DNA of 64,000 nucleotides from assembly GCA_011317545.1 (NCBI GenBank), contig WUJK01000004.1, positions 1,550,001-1,614,000 of the forward strand, in the 5' to 3' direction. The number at the start of each line of letters is the position of its first letter. The first letter of the stretch is position 1. Source of the DNA: Coniella vitis (Eukaryota; Ascomycota; Sordariomycetes; Diaporthales; Schizoparmaceae). Below the pieces are notes generated by a model that was not told the origin of the DNA, did no database searches, and was given only the letters and a program-made list of their open reading frames with translations. Shown in pieces: positions 37,276 to 48,874 of the stretch. The position numbers and the translations under genes are program-made.

Positions 37276-37669
37276 GAGGGCCAGATGATGAAGGGGAGGA
37301 CGGGAGAAAGGAGGGCGGGCAAGCCAGTCTCCAGGCGAGACGCTACAAATTGTCGGGTTGCGCCTGTTGTTTGATGGGTTCTTGTAAATTTCTATGTTCT
37401 CCAAGTTTTCTCTGTCGCCTCTACGGTACGTACCCAGCGGGACGAGAAAAAAAGTTCCAGGATTTTCTTGCCGGAGGCAACGCTCCCCTGCCTTTGCGGT
37501 GCCTATGTGGGGCGAAACGGCTCTTGGGCAGGCAGCGACGCGTAGCAGGGGTTCTGATGATGAAGCCAGGCGCGTCTCCCTGCTGCATTCTGTCGCCACT
37601 GGGAAACAAGTGCATTTTGCAATACTTATTAACTGCAACTCCAAATCTAGCCGTTTCTGGAGTCACACA
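37276..37669. promoter_or_regulatory. 394-bp shared promoter region of SLS1 and NSE3
   Basis: The two start codons face away from each other with under 400 bp between, so both promoters and leaders must share this space. No specific factor site is claimed. Confidence 0.6.
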
Positions 37670-38801
37670 ATGCCTCCAGTAGCCAGAAGACAGCGTGCTG
37701 TGAGAATATGCCCAGTTGAATTGATATCACCTTTACTGGAGCTAATCTCGCCCGCAGGTGGTTGACGATGAGGAAGAAGAGCAAAGACCAAGACAGCGGC
37801 AGCGTCGCGAACCACCAGACAGCGAAGATGAGGATGGATATGCGGACGACGAGCCCCAGGAAAATGCAGCACAATCATCAGACAATCAATTAGTCAAGAA
37901 GCTCGTCAGATACGCTTTGGCTTGCGAGTTCTCCCGCACGCCGATACGAAGGGACGGGATAAAAGACAAAGTTTTGGGGGAGCAGGGCCGCGCTTTCAAA
38001 AGAGTGTTTGATGGAGCACAAGTGATTTTACGTGACGTCTTTGGGATGGAAATGGTAGAGCTGCCCGTCAAAGACAGATTAACCAAGGAAGAGAAGCGAA
38101 AAGGTATGTTTTTCTCTATGCTTACCTTGCGCCACTTTCAATTCTATTTCTGACACTAGACGTATTGTACAGCCGCAAAATCCCAGACCAAGTCGAATGC
38201 GTCAAATTCCTACATCCTCGTTTCGCTATTGCCTAAAGCTTACAAAAGCCCTGAGATCCTTGCCCCATCGCGCATCATCTCTGCAGACGATGAGGCTGCA
38301 TATGTTGCCTTCTATACCCTTCTCATCTCCCTTATTCGCATCCATGGTGGCGAATTGAGCGAAGCCATGCTCAAGCGCTACCTCACCCGCCTCAACGCTG
38401 AGACAAACACGTTCACAGATACCAAGACTGAGGATACGCTCGCCAAGCTCCAAAGGCAGGGTTACCTCGTTAAGAGTGTTGACAGACAGGCGCAACAGCA
38501 TGGCGAAGCAGAAACTGCCACCACGTGGTACATTGGACCGAGGGGTAAGATCGAGGTGGATGACGAGACAGTTGCTGGCCTAGTGCGCGAAGTCTGGGGA
38601 CCAGAAAGTCAAGACGAGCAACTCGAAGCAAAATTGCACGCTACTTTGCAGATCGAAGAGCGACAGCCGTCCGCAGGCGGTGAGCTAGAAATCGAAGCCC
38701 GGAATGCCGAGGATTTGAGAGTTAACGAAGCAGAGCACGGTGGCTCGACTAGAGGACCTGGTCGGCGCAGGAGAGTGCAAGAGGACGACGACGACGAGTA
38801 G
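37670..38801 (+). CDS. NSE3: SMC5-SMC6 complex subunit Nse3 (MAGE-domain protein)
   Basis: Nse3 forms the Nse1-Nse3-Nse4 bridge of the SMC5/6 complex, which acts in DNA repair and chromosome segregation in the nucleus. Exons 37670-37699, 37758-38103 and 38173-38801 give 334 aa. The first exon codes only MPPVARRQRA. An acidic/basic linker follows. The MAGE homology (tandem winged helices) spans about 45-275, with the recognisable LVRYALACEF, SYILVSLLPKAY and the block starting FYTLLISLIRIHGGELSE. The C-terminal 60 residues are charged and probably disordered, ending in an acidic EDDDDE. The first intron is 58 nt with a gctaat branch-like site. It shares its promoter with SLS1 and converges on SF3B5. 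Confidence 0.9.
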
Positions 38802-39201
38802 ATTGCAAGCTTGGCTTGATTACTCCAAGAGTTGTGCACAGTGTTTGTATTATTGTTTTGCTCTAGCTGTTGAGTTGTAAGCCTGGATGGCGAGCAGGTT
38901 TCTGTATAAATATGCGACAACGTACCGACTTAGATACCCATCAATCTCCTTTGCACCATCAATCGCTCTTTTGCCTGTATCTCTACCGTATCTGCAAGCC
39001 TCTCCGTAGCCGTTGCACGTCGTTTTCAATATCATGCAAAGCCATGTCATTTACCTGCGAGGCACATATACGCGTTGTGATGTTGCATGGTGCTGCAATC
39101 TTGATTGACACCATGATTGCTTCTACCGAAGCGCCGCCTACTTTCTGCCCTGAATGTTCTCTTACAGAAAACTTGTTTCTTCTTCCTCGTCATTTCTGAT
39201 G
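38802..39201. other. Convergent 3' region between NSE3 and SF3B5 genes
   Basis: 400 bp holding two 3' untranslated regions. No other feature seen. Confidence 0.5.
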
Positions 39202-39596
39202 TCAAGCACCCTCGCCACCCTGCTGCTGGGATGCCGGTAGCGGCATCAACTCGTCCTCCCTCGGCGGCGGCGGGCCGACAGGCTGGACCATCTGGCGGAT
39301 AAGCTGGGCCTTCATTTTTGCCATAGGCTCATTTTGCGCAAGCGACATGTAGGCGAGTAGCGGCGCATGGCCAACGATACTGGTCTTGGTGTCGCGGTGG
39401 ATGTTGGTCTTCCACTCCCAGCTGGTCGTGTCTGGGTGTCCGGTGCCAATGTATTTGGCTTGGAGACGCTCCAGTTCCTGTTGCGTGCGAAGCTTGTCGG
39501 CCTAAGGGTGACGCAAAGGATAGAATCTACATGTTAGCTTTGAACTTGACGCATACAAAGAATCAAGGTGAAGACGAGTGAGGGGCCACATACCAT
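39202..39596 (-). CDS. SF3B5: Splicing factor 3B subunit 5 (SF3b10/Ysf3), U2 snRNP
   Basis: Small core subunit of SF3b, which sits with SF3B1 and recognises the branch point. Two exons: 39596-39594 is the start codon alone, and 39501-39202 carries the rest, giving 100 aa. The intron starts directly after ATG (gtatgtgg) and ends cccttag. Exon 2 reads ADKLRTQQELERLQAKYIG, then the highly conserved TGHPDTTSWEWK, NIHRDT and LLAYMSLAQNEP segments and QPVGPPPPREDE near the end. The animal protein is 86 aa; the extra residues are a Q/G-rich tail. No full-length uninterrupted frame exists because no other ATG precedes the conserved N-terminus, so ORF-based gene finding would miss it. Confidence 0.93.
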
Positions 39597-40189
39597 CCTA
39601 AAGGTAATTGACGGCGTAGGTTGTTGGTGGTCAGGAAAGGCCCCGTCGTGGTCGGCCAAGGCGATTGACTGGGGCAGACTAGGCTTGTACGCGGTAGCTC
39701 GGCTTTATTCATTTATAAGAGAAGCCCGCTTATATGCATATTGGATCACCGGCGCGGCTTGCCCAGCGACTAAACAACTTTCCACTTCAAGCTTGAGGGC
39801 GATGAGCAATGCAATCTCGTTTCTTGAGATGCCTATCAAGCTACTTTCGGATCGAGCATACATTTGCATTATAGAAAGTGACATACGTGGTTTTCATAAT
39901 GAGTATGGTTCTTTGTAGAGTCGTGACGCGCACACTCGGAGAATAGTACGCAGAACTATGTCTGTCCTGACCTTCCCTAAATTGCATTCCTATTTTCAAG
40001 TGTTGCCCTCATATGCCGTTGCACAACGCCGAGTCTGTTAAAGCATGTGTTTGTGGCTGCCTCTGGACGTGCGCGGGTGGTTGAGCCGCAACGAGTCTAC
40101 TAGGCGTTTCGCCCTAGTCTTGTATGGGCCTGACATATCAGATTGCTAACGGTCCTCATAGAGCTATTCGACTTGGCACCATAAGAGGC
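39597..40189. other. Intergenic region upstream of SF3B5
   Basis: Promoter of SF3B5 and 3' flank of ISD11. No supported gene. Confidence 0.5.
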
Positions 40190-40890
40190 TCAGTCCCAAC
40201 TGTATTGATGGTCAGTATGCTGCCTCTACAGGGTTCATTTGAAGGACTTGAATCTGCGCAGACATACCCTTGGTCTTTTTGCCGCACAATGTCGCCCTTG
40301 CCGCCTTTCGACTTTCCCTAAGTGCTTGTTAGTAGCGAACACAGCGGAGGAAGTATATCAGACTATAGCATACCGAAAGGCCTCCTTCTACAACCAGCTT
40401 GTCCATCTCAAAGAACTGGCTGACGACAGTTTGCCGCTGCGTAATTATATTAGCTTTAACGCCCCTTCACTCTGCAAATAGGGTATACACGCGTGCATGT
40501 GATCCGAGCCCGCAAAGAGCGCCCAAAAGGGAAGTTTGCACGCACCTTCAGCATTTGTAACTCCTTTAAACCCTTCTGCAACAACTCTTGTATCTGCCTC
40601 GAGTCCTCAACATTCTTGTTCTCGCGAAAAGCGTCCCGTGTTCTCCTCTTTGCGTATTCTCTGAAATTGTACGAGGCGAACTGTTCGCCTTGCCGCAGGA
40701 GCTGGCGGTACTACAAGATTTAAACGTCAATACCACATCTTGGAGTGTGCGCCAAAATAACGGGCCAGACGGCGGACTTTTCGGCGCCTTTACGCCAAAG
40801 TTGCGTCAGTGCCAAATGACAGGATGAAAAACATACTAGCGATTTGACTTGGTGCGGCGAGTCGCCTTTGAGCGCCGAAGATAATGACAT
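40190..40890 (-). CDS. ISD11: ISD11/LYRM4-type LYR protein, stabiliser of cysteine desulfurase Nfs1
   Basis: Mitochondrial-matrix LYR protein that with acyl carrier protein stabilises Nfs1 for iron-sulfur cluster assembly. Five exons, 40890-40837, 40710-40546, 40436-40374, 40317-40268 and 40199-40190, give 113 aa. The LYR tripeptide is L18-Y19-R20 and is created across the first splice junction (CTA joined to TACCGC). After it come the helical RQLLRQGEQFASYNFREYA, an Arg-rich turn YAKRRTRDAF and the C-terminal KGDIVRQKD motif. The last exon is only 10 nt and adds the terminal WD. All five junctions keep the frame and use GT-AG. Fungal Isd11 proteins are usually around 90-115 aa. Sequence match to the family is clear by eye despite four introns. 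Confidence 0.92.
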
Positions 40891-41368
40891 GGCGAACGGA
40901 CTTAGATATTGCGCATCGAGTGAAAGTCGACAAGACAAACGGAGGTGAGAGGGGGGGGATCTTAGCTTTTAGGCGCGGGTTCAGAATAATTTGGGCGCGC
41001 GGGTATGATGATGTAACAATTTTGCCGAGGCCGAGTAATGAAGAAAAGGCCGGCCTTTCCGATCCGCAATATGGTTTAAAGCAATGACTTTGCGGTGACG
41101 CCGATGCTTCGACGCCCTAATTGCATATCTTCGAGGTTGCCAACTCCAATGGAAAATTGTATGTGAATTCTTGATTTAGACAGCATGAAGGCACAATGAT
41201 CTGCAGCTTCAACTTAAACGCCTAGACATGTCGTGTCTGTACCTAAATCTAGATTTCATGTTCTGGGCAAGTTGTGTCCATGATTCATTCTCGTTGGGTA
41301 TCTATAGAGAGCCTTTTCTCCTCTCTTTTCTGCCCCTGCCCCTGATCTTGCTACTCGTCGTGAAGATA
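40891..41368. other. Intergenic region between two minus-strand genes
   Basis: ISD11 promoter and 3' flank of the zinc protein. No feature identified. Confidence 0.5.
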
Positions 41369-42800
41369 TCATATCATCTGGGCTGTCTCGATCGAGTTCT
41401 TTTGCTGAAATTTGGAGACCAAGACTCCAAGAGAGTCCACATGCAAGCGAATATCTCGTGCATGGTATCTCAACCTATTTTCAGCGAACTGACAACTAGC
41501 AGAGTCCATGAATTCATCCAGCCCTAATTTGCGTCGTTCTGGAAAATGGACCATTTCTCTGTGACGTTGAAAATCAAAATTTGCACATGGTATAGAGCAG
41601 TATACTGTCTCCCTGTGGTGCATGACCATGCATTCCTTACATAGGAAGGGGCCTGAGGCATACATATCCATATCGGTATCCTCGTCACTCATTTGCATGC
41701 AACGATCGCCACAAGCGCAGTCGTGGGTAGCTTCTACGTGAACCTCCTGCAAATAACAATTAGCTCAGGAAGTATACCGCAGGCAGGGCGGAAGTCAGGC
41801 TTACTTGTCCATTAGGGCCAAAGAAACAAGCCAGCGAGCAAAACACTGTTGGTCTGGCGGCATTAACCCCATGATCGACCATGACCTGGCAGATCGGACA
41901 TGCCATATAGTCCTGCGTATCGATTTTCTTGTGGCAAGAATGGCATGGCGGCTGTTCGTACATCTCGTCTGGAGGCAGGGGTTTTGTATTGCTGTCTTTG
42001 CGACCGCTGGCCTTCTTGGACTTTTGTAATTCATGAGCGTTCTTGGCCCTTCGAAGTTCCTCAACCCGTTGTTTGTGCTGCTCCTTTTGCCCTTGGGCAC
42101 CGATACTTGAACGCCGATCCAGAGAAATTCTGTTAATTATTTCGTCCATTGTCGTCCCGTTTTGGAGCCGGTCAAGGTATGTCTGAATTTTTGCAGACGT
42201 TTGTTCGTCCGCTGTCTCCTGGAAGAACGTCTGCTTGTAGACTTGAAGTTGTTCCTCGGGAGCTCCCGCGCTCACAAGCAGGTCCAGTGTCCTGCTTGTG
42301 TCTTTATTGCTAGTCTCGCCATTCACTGCGCCAGGTTCCCTTAGTGTGTGCCTCACTTCTGACACGGTTTCCTCAAACGCGATTCCTTTTGCACTAATTT
42401 TGGCGTACACGTCCTTTTTGTCCAAGAGCTCCTGAATAACCTTCTTTATGCTGGGTGAAGCCGTCAGTTGCTCTTGGTACCATATTCTCCGCTCCGACGC
42501 GATTCGAGCGTCAACCTCTTCAAGATCGCTCTTGTAACTGCGCACGGACGCAAATAGTTCGTCCAGGTCCTTGAGTAGACCGTCACGTCCAGTAAACCAC
42601 TCTGTTGGCGCATTGTCACCAGGAGCCAGATATCGGCTGCGTATGCGGTCCACCACCTTCTGGTAGCACTCGCGACACTCAAGCACGTGCTTGTTGCCTG
42701 GATGATCATGCGCGCAAGCGGCGATCAGCCGCGACACATCCTCGGCGCACCGCGTGCGCTGAGCTCGCAAAACGGCAAGATCATCCCACGCCTCACCCAT
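41369..42800 (-). CDS. Unrecognised zinc-binding protein with two MYND-like C-terminal modules
   Basis: No named family recognised. Two exons, 42800-41805 and 41746-41369, give 457 aa. Residues 1-280 are mostly helical and charged, with a CRECYQK near 40 and long Glu/Lys-rich helices likely to form coiled coil. The C-terminus has two Cys/His clusters. The first is C286, C289, C301, C304, C321 and C325. The second is C342, C344, C348, C368, C371, C382, C386, H394 and H399. The last module (YC-x3-C-x7-H-x4-H) resembles a MYND finger, which usually binds protein partners. The intron falls between the clusters. The 3' end might hide another small intron, because the last 25 residues look less conserved-like. 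Location and role are unknown. Confidence 0.78.
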
Positions 42801-43649
42801 ATTTGACCTTCAAGAGACCTCGTCTCGCGCAACGTTGCTGTGAGCAGGTAACCAGTCCAGATGGGCGCCAATGGAGGGAGGATGTTCGCGCGGCAATAGC
42901 TCGAAGCTATTACGACCTCAGTATTTGGATGCGGCGCGTGGCGAGCGCCAGCAGGCTCGACGTAGTCCACAAAGTTCCTGCTAACAGACTTGAAGGTATC
43001 GCGGGGCCGTGATTCACAATAATGAGATGTGAGCTCGTCAGGTGGATGAGGCTGATGAGTGTGGTAGAGGGCCTGGTCCGAGCTGCTGTCGCAGACACGC
43101 AGTCGTGTCGATGGGTGAGATAAAGATCGGGCGCCACCGAGCGTCGTTCGAGGTGGTCAAGTTATTTAGAGGCACCAGGGTCGCGGGCTTGAGAAGTATA
43201 TCTTCAAGGCGTGTACATTTGGGCAAAGAAGTGAAAAGTAAAGGAAAATACTACTTCAAGTGCCTTGAGGTGAGAAACCTCGGGACTGAGAAGGCGCGAC
43301 CAAATGGTCGAGGGTTAGGGCGCAGGGAATGACCCCTGTCGCAGGCTGGCGACCTCAGCCTCGCACCTGCTATTCTCAGCAGCCGCCAGCACGACTTGCA
43401 TTACTTTGCATCCCGACGCGACTTCACTTTGATTTCAGCCTACAAGCGCCAATGCAATCAATGGCGCATGCATTCATCACGTACATCCTGAATTATACTA
43501 CATCGCGGCCTTTGCTAGCGGCCGAGTCCGTCGATATTGTCACAATCGAGTTGTTACATCTCCTTCCAGGATAGCCCAAACCAATCAGCTCGCCTGTGTG
43601 CATCAGACAGTTAAAAGGCAACTGAGGACTGCGATCACAGAAGATCGCA
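42801..43649. other. Divergent promoter region
   Basis: 849 bp between two divergent genes. Frames here are short and overlapping with no domains. Confidence 0.5.
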
Positions 43650-46237
43650 ATGGCTCCAAGCGTTAGATGATTCCCTACGCCGCATGGCGCCTAATGCTGT
43701 TGTGAGGTCGCTGCTAACAGGAAATGCGCTGTAGTACAGAACCAACCCAAACACGCGGCGCGGTGCGCGTGGCGGCTTTCCCGAACACGACGATTTCGAA
43801 GGTATTCTACTGGTCTTCTATCCTACCTCCTCCTCACTACTCTCGACACGCTTCGACTGCGAGACCCATCTCGGCCTGACGCTCCCAATCTTCACGCATG
43901 TGGCACAACGGCCTCTATGTGAAGCCTATCTCTCTGACATGTCAATGGCGTAGATTGTCAAAACAGCAATACAAGTCGTTGAGAGCCTTCAGTTAACATT
44001 GGATACGCAGGACTTCCTACGCGACAATGGCGCAAGACAGAGATAACGATCGCGCCGCCGCAAGAAACTGAAGAAAACAAGAAGAACGACCGCTGGGCGG
44101 TCGAGCTTCCCCACGGCATGCCAAAAGATTCCGATCAGCTACCAGCACACAGCCTGAATCTGCTTAGATTAGCGCGCTCTGGACGCCTTTATAAGCGCCC
44201 TAATGCCGGTGACGAGGAGGACGGCGATGGCGACGGACTTCCTGTGGACAAGTCTGACAAGAAGGCCTCTGCCACCAATGAAGGCTTCAAGCTTCAGGTG
44301 TGGAAACAGGTTCCGCGAAGTGCTGAAGGGCCTACCGTCTCGTACCTTGCGAAGAGGAAGCCAGGAACAATTACTCTTCCTTCCAAGTCTCTTTTGGCTC
44401 TACAAGCGACGGGACCAACTATTACCAAGGCTATCGTGAAGCGAAACGACGCGGCGGGTAATTCGTACACACAGGAAGTGACAATAACACCAGGCCAGCA
44501 GGTAGATGGTGAAATCATCTCGACAAGTGTTGTTCCTGCACCTGAGCCTGCCGCCACTCCATCTACAGCGGGAACACCCATTCGGAGAAAGCCTCCGGTT
44601 CCACAAAAGAAGAAAGGCCGCGGGCGCGGAAGGGGTCGAGGCAGAGCTCGAGCTCCTCTGACTGCCACTACGCGAGCAGATGTGCAGGCTGGCGGAAGGT
44701 TGGAAGGCGCATCCAATATTCAATCTGAGGCTGTTGGACCAGATGTAAGTCGGGGCTCGCTTGAAACATGCGCAATTGCAAATTTAGCTAATCAGAGCGT
44801 AAGATCAAGTCCGAGTTCGATAAGCCAAGCGGGGATATAGAAATGATTGACTCGCCTGCAGTCGATGACGAGGGTGAGGAAGGAGAGGGCGATGGTGACG
44901 ACGACGAAGAAGGCGAAGGCGAAGGCGACGAAACTGGCACTCCTGTTTACAATGATGATCAAGAGATGGAAGATGCTCCTTCTCTACCGCCCTCGAGCGC
45001 TGCCAATGATCCCGCTCCTACATTGACCGCTCCAGCCCCTGATGCTTCGGAGACACCACTAAGCTTTACGCCACCATCGCTGACTTCATTGGCTAACGAT
45101 CTCGTACGACCTGAAGGCAGTCCACTAAAGAACATGATAGTGCCACCACCGAGTGTAGAATCACTATCAAAGTCAATGCCTACTGAGGAGATTCCTGTCA
45201 AATCTTTACCCTCAATAGCGGCATCCTTTCCCGACTCGATATCAGCAGAAGTGACGCTAGCAGAACCTGTCTTAAGTGTGGATGCAGGTCTGTCGAAATA
45301 TCCGGGTGAGCCAACATTGGGCCTCCAGCCATCGCCAGTCCAAGACCAGATGTTACAGCCAGCAGTTCCCTTACCAGTCTCCGATGTCCTCATCCAAGAT
45401 GGACCCCAGACACAACCTGTCACCGCGACATCCCCAAAACCAGTTCTTGAAGAAACGACCAAGGATGGGGCAGTTGCTCAAGTCCAAGACCCCGAACCTC
45501 AGGAGCCCGAACTTCAAGACGTAACAATGGCAGATCAAGAAACTACAGAACCGATCGCAGTCGAGCGACAACCCTCTCCAAAGATCGAAGAAGAGCAGCA
45601 GATTGAGCCACCCATAGCGAAGGTTCCATTTTTAAGTGAGGAGCCAGTGCCAGGCCAGACTTTCGAGAAGCCTGAAGCACCGGTAGCTCTGGAAGCAGTC
45701 ATCGAGCCTGTACCCATTGAGCCTACAGCAACAATCGAGGGTGCACCGACAGTCGGGAGCGAACCGACAGTCGAGAGTGCACCAATAGTCGAGAGTGCAC
45801 CAACAGTCGAGAGCAAACCAACAGTCGAGAGCGAACCAACAGTTGAGAGTGAACCAACAGGTGAAAGCGCAGCGACTGGCGAAAGCGCACCGACAGGCGA
45901 GAGTGCAGCGACGGGCAAAAGTGCATCAACAGTCGAGAGCGTGCCAACAATCGATGCGCAAACACAGCCCGTGACCAGTGGTCCGGCATTCATTGAAGAA
46001 AACTCCGATGAAGGTGCCGATCTTCTCGGTCCTCTCGGTGCGTCCTTGAACAGACAGGCTGAGGACGACGCGCCTACTTCGGCCCCGGAACCTTTCTCGG
46101 AGACGGCACCTGCGGAAAAAAACCCAACGCCATTTGAAGGGACTACGAAAGAAGGACTGGCACCCGGCAAGGAGTCAGCGACAACCCCAGAGGACAAGCC
46201 GCCTGTGGTAGAGGAGACAACAGGCGGTGAAACATAG
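43650..46237 (+). CDS. Acidic low-complexity protein with RGRG tract and hexapeptide repeats, function unknown
   Basis: Not assigned. The sure exons are 44011-44744 and 44798-46237, joined at GGACCAGAT and CGTAAG. Upstream I propose 43650-43661 and 43735-43801, giving 750 aa in total. This 5' part is uncertain: the donor gttaga is weak, though a tgctaac branch site precedes the gtag acceptor. If wrong, translation could start at 44118. The N-terminal 100 residues look globular and conserved-like, with WAVELPHGMPKDS and LLRLARSGRLYKRP. Next is an RGRGRGRGRGRAR basic tract that could act as an AT-hook or RNA-binding tail. The rest is Pro/Glu/Thr-rich with an acidic block and tandem hexapeptides. 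A nuclear chromatin-linked role is a guess from composition. Confidence 0.6.
45740..45955 (+). repeat. In-frame 18-nt tandem repeat (about 12 units) coding xPTVES-like hexapeptides
   Basis: About twelve consecutive degenerate 18-bp units encode SEPTVE, SAPTVE, SKPTVE, SAPTGE and similar. Synonymous and conservative changes between units show age. Unit number probably varies between strains. Confidence 0.9.
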
Positions 46238-48874
46238 TATAAAACGCCACCCTGTAGTTTTGGTTCCTATATAGGATTTCGGGCCAAGCGGCTGTTGCTT
46301 CCTGTGGGCCGATATGCAGATAGTATTACTACGGACTAAGGCTGGTACACAACAATATCAATTGGAGTATGGTGTTCTCTCTTTAGACCTCCTCAGAAGA
46401 ACAAACAAGGATATTGACCTGAGTCTCCATAGCCACTGAAATAAGCCCGCCCCTGGTTTGGAAAGCAAGGATATGCCGAGCTGTCTTGGACGCTCTGGAA
46501 AATGAATCTGTATAAAAAAAAAAATAGGCGGGCGGTTGGTCATGGAATTTGTGGGGGATACGCCAGGAGCGGTTTTCTCTTTCTTCGACGATGAACAAAT
46601 ACAAGACAGTAACTTGTTGGCGTGGGGTGATGTGCTCAATACCAAGGCATGATGGCACATGATACAAGTACCTAGCATATGTCTGATTCCGCTACGATGT
46701 TGCTGTATCGCAACTTGTCGGCACACTCGCCTCGTTACTAACAGCATACGAGCATATCAAGTCTTGCAGAGACCGAAAGCATTAGCATATCTCTTTCTCA
46801 CTTTCGACGCGGTGTGCATGACTTCTCATCTTGCGTGGGTGTCCGACTTGTATACCAGTACCAGGCTAGGTAGGTTATGGCGTGATTAACCTGGTGTGAC
46901 ACCAATGCGAAAAAACCAACAGGATGCCTCTCGATCCCCAGCCTGCCTGCCTGCCTGTATGTAGACAAAACGCAGGAATAATGAAAAGTATCTGGGGCAA
47001 CTCGAGCTATGCCTCGGTGATGACTGCTACAAAAACTGACACAGAATGGACGAAATGTACATCCTATACGAGAAAAATATGACAAGGCCTCTCCATAGCC
47101 ATGGAGGCGGATCAGTACTCGCTACAAAGTAGATACATCTCAAGAAGCGATGGAAGGAGACATATCCACCATCTTCGTCCGAGCCCGCTCGCTCGTGGCA
47201 AAGAGGGCCCAGCAGCAGCAGCACGTCTTCAACCAGCCGAATGACCTTATTCTTTGGATTCTGGAGCGAGAAAATATAGTAGAAGAAAATTTGCGTCAAA
47301 GTGGGCGGGAGCCTGTCAATTACGCGATGACTGTTCGCCTGAAGGGGGAAAAAAAAGTATATAAATAGGCAAGTTCCTTCCAAGACGTTGAGTTCAATGT
47401 CCGCCTAGAAAGCACAACTGCACATTGAACACAAGCGAAGTAAGCCATCGATCTCGGGTTTCTCAATGGGCACTCTGTCCAAGAGAGGGCTCTTGTGTCG
47501 GCTTCAGTTTGTTGACAGCACTTGCAGCAGCAGTGACAACCTGCCCTCGGTGACAAAAATCCTCCGCCCACAATGCTCAACTTGTCCAAGCGATCGTCAC
47601 CTTCAGACAAAACCACATTGGTATGGCGTTGTGAAAGCTGACAAATTACGAGACATGTCCGTTGCGGCATCCAAATCCCAATCAGGTAAGTCCAACCAAT
47701 AGTATGTACTTACTATGCATACATTCCATTTCTAGCCTTTTCTGTCTTTCCGTCCAAGAAAATTTCCGCACACAGTACTACGTGACCTAGGACATTGTAC
47801 TTTACCCCAACAGCCGCACAGCCGCGCGCCTCACCTTAATTTTCCTCTCGGATGGCCCCACAAACCCTTGCCTGCGTTCTCTAACCACAGCTTCTTTTAC
47901 CCCACTACCCGCCTACCCACCAAAAGCTTTTTCACACAGTAAGAATTCAAATGGCATGATACACTGTATGGTGCCATCGAGCCCAAATATGCATGATTCC
48001 CGATAACCGTGCAGCCGACAGGAGATGCGGCTCTGTCGTGGCATTCAGACCGGGGCCGAGAACCGTCAGACCCACTGCCGACGTCCTGTCATTGCCGCCG
48101 CGTCCGCGCGATACCGTTGAGTTCGTTAACCACACATAGCGCACACGACACACAGCAAGCCGACCGCGGTACCACAAGGACGGACAGACAAATCGATCGC
48201 AGCATGTACTTTTGCTGACACACGAAACGAAGCAATGCGTTTATTGTTCGGCTTGCCGAACCGATCCGCGACCTCCCCCGCAAGAGGCTGGACCCGAACC
48301 CTGGAAGTGATGGAAGAGAAGAAGACGTGGTGAAGGTAGGACACCTAAATATCAAGCCTACTTTACTTTGGTGGGCGAGAGACTTGGGTGCTCTCGGCCT
48401 CTCTGCCGCCACTTGGTGCTGTCTCGTTATGTATCACGAAACTGGCCGAAGCTAACAGCCGAAAGAACGTGTCATGGGACAATATATAATAATAGATGCG
48501 GGCAAGTAGTTTGTTTTATGAAAAATTGGGTTTCATTGAATTGACTGCTTTTTGTCCAAGTCGGGTCAATAACAAAGTCTCCTCTGTAGGCCCCTCCGGT
48601 CGATACATTATGTAGCCGGACAGCCTTCGTCGATTCTTTCCCGCCACCACTCTATGGAAAAAACAAATGTCTACCTCCAACGCCAGGGCTTGTGCAATTC
48701 CCAAACACTTTCCACTTCCAGAGAAAAGAACTCCAATTTTGGATATTGTAGACCGAAAGAAAAACCAAAGAAGAAAAAAAGGAATAAAAGACGAGGAAAA
48801 ATAAGGCTTGTGGCTGCGATCATAAATTCATCAAGTCATTCCCAACGCAGAATCCAGGTCCGTCTGTCACCGAG
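46238..48874. other. Convergent 2.6-kb intergenic region
   Basis: No supported gene. Short simple repeats occur: CTGC-type near 46945 and AGC near 47212. Frames such as 47150-47368 have no domain or splice context. Confidence 0.5.

Noticed and set aside
45740..45955. Regular repeats that might suggest a CRISPR-like array
   Set aside because: Units are contiguous, 18 nt, in frame and coding; no spacers.
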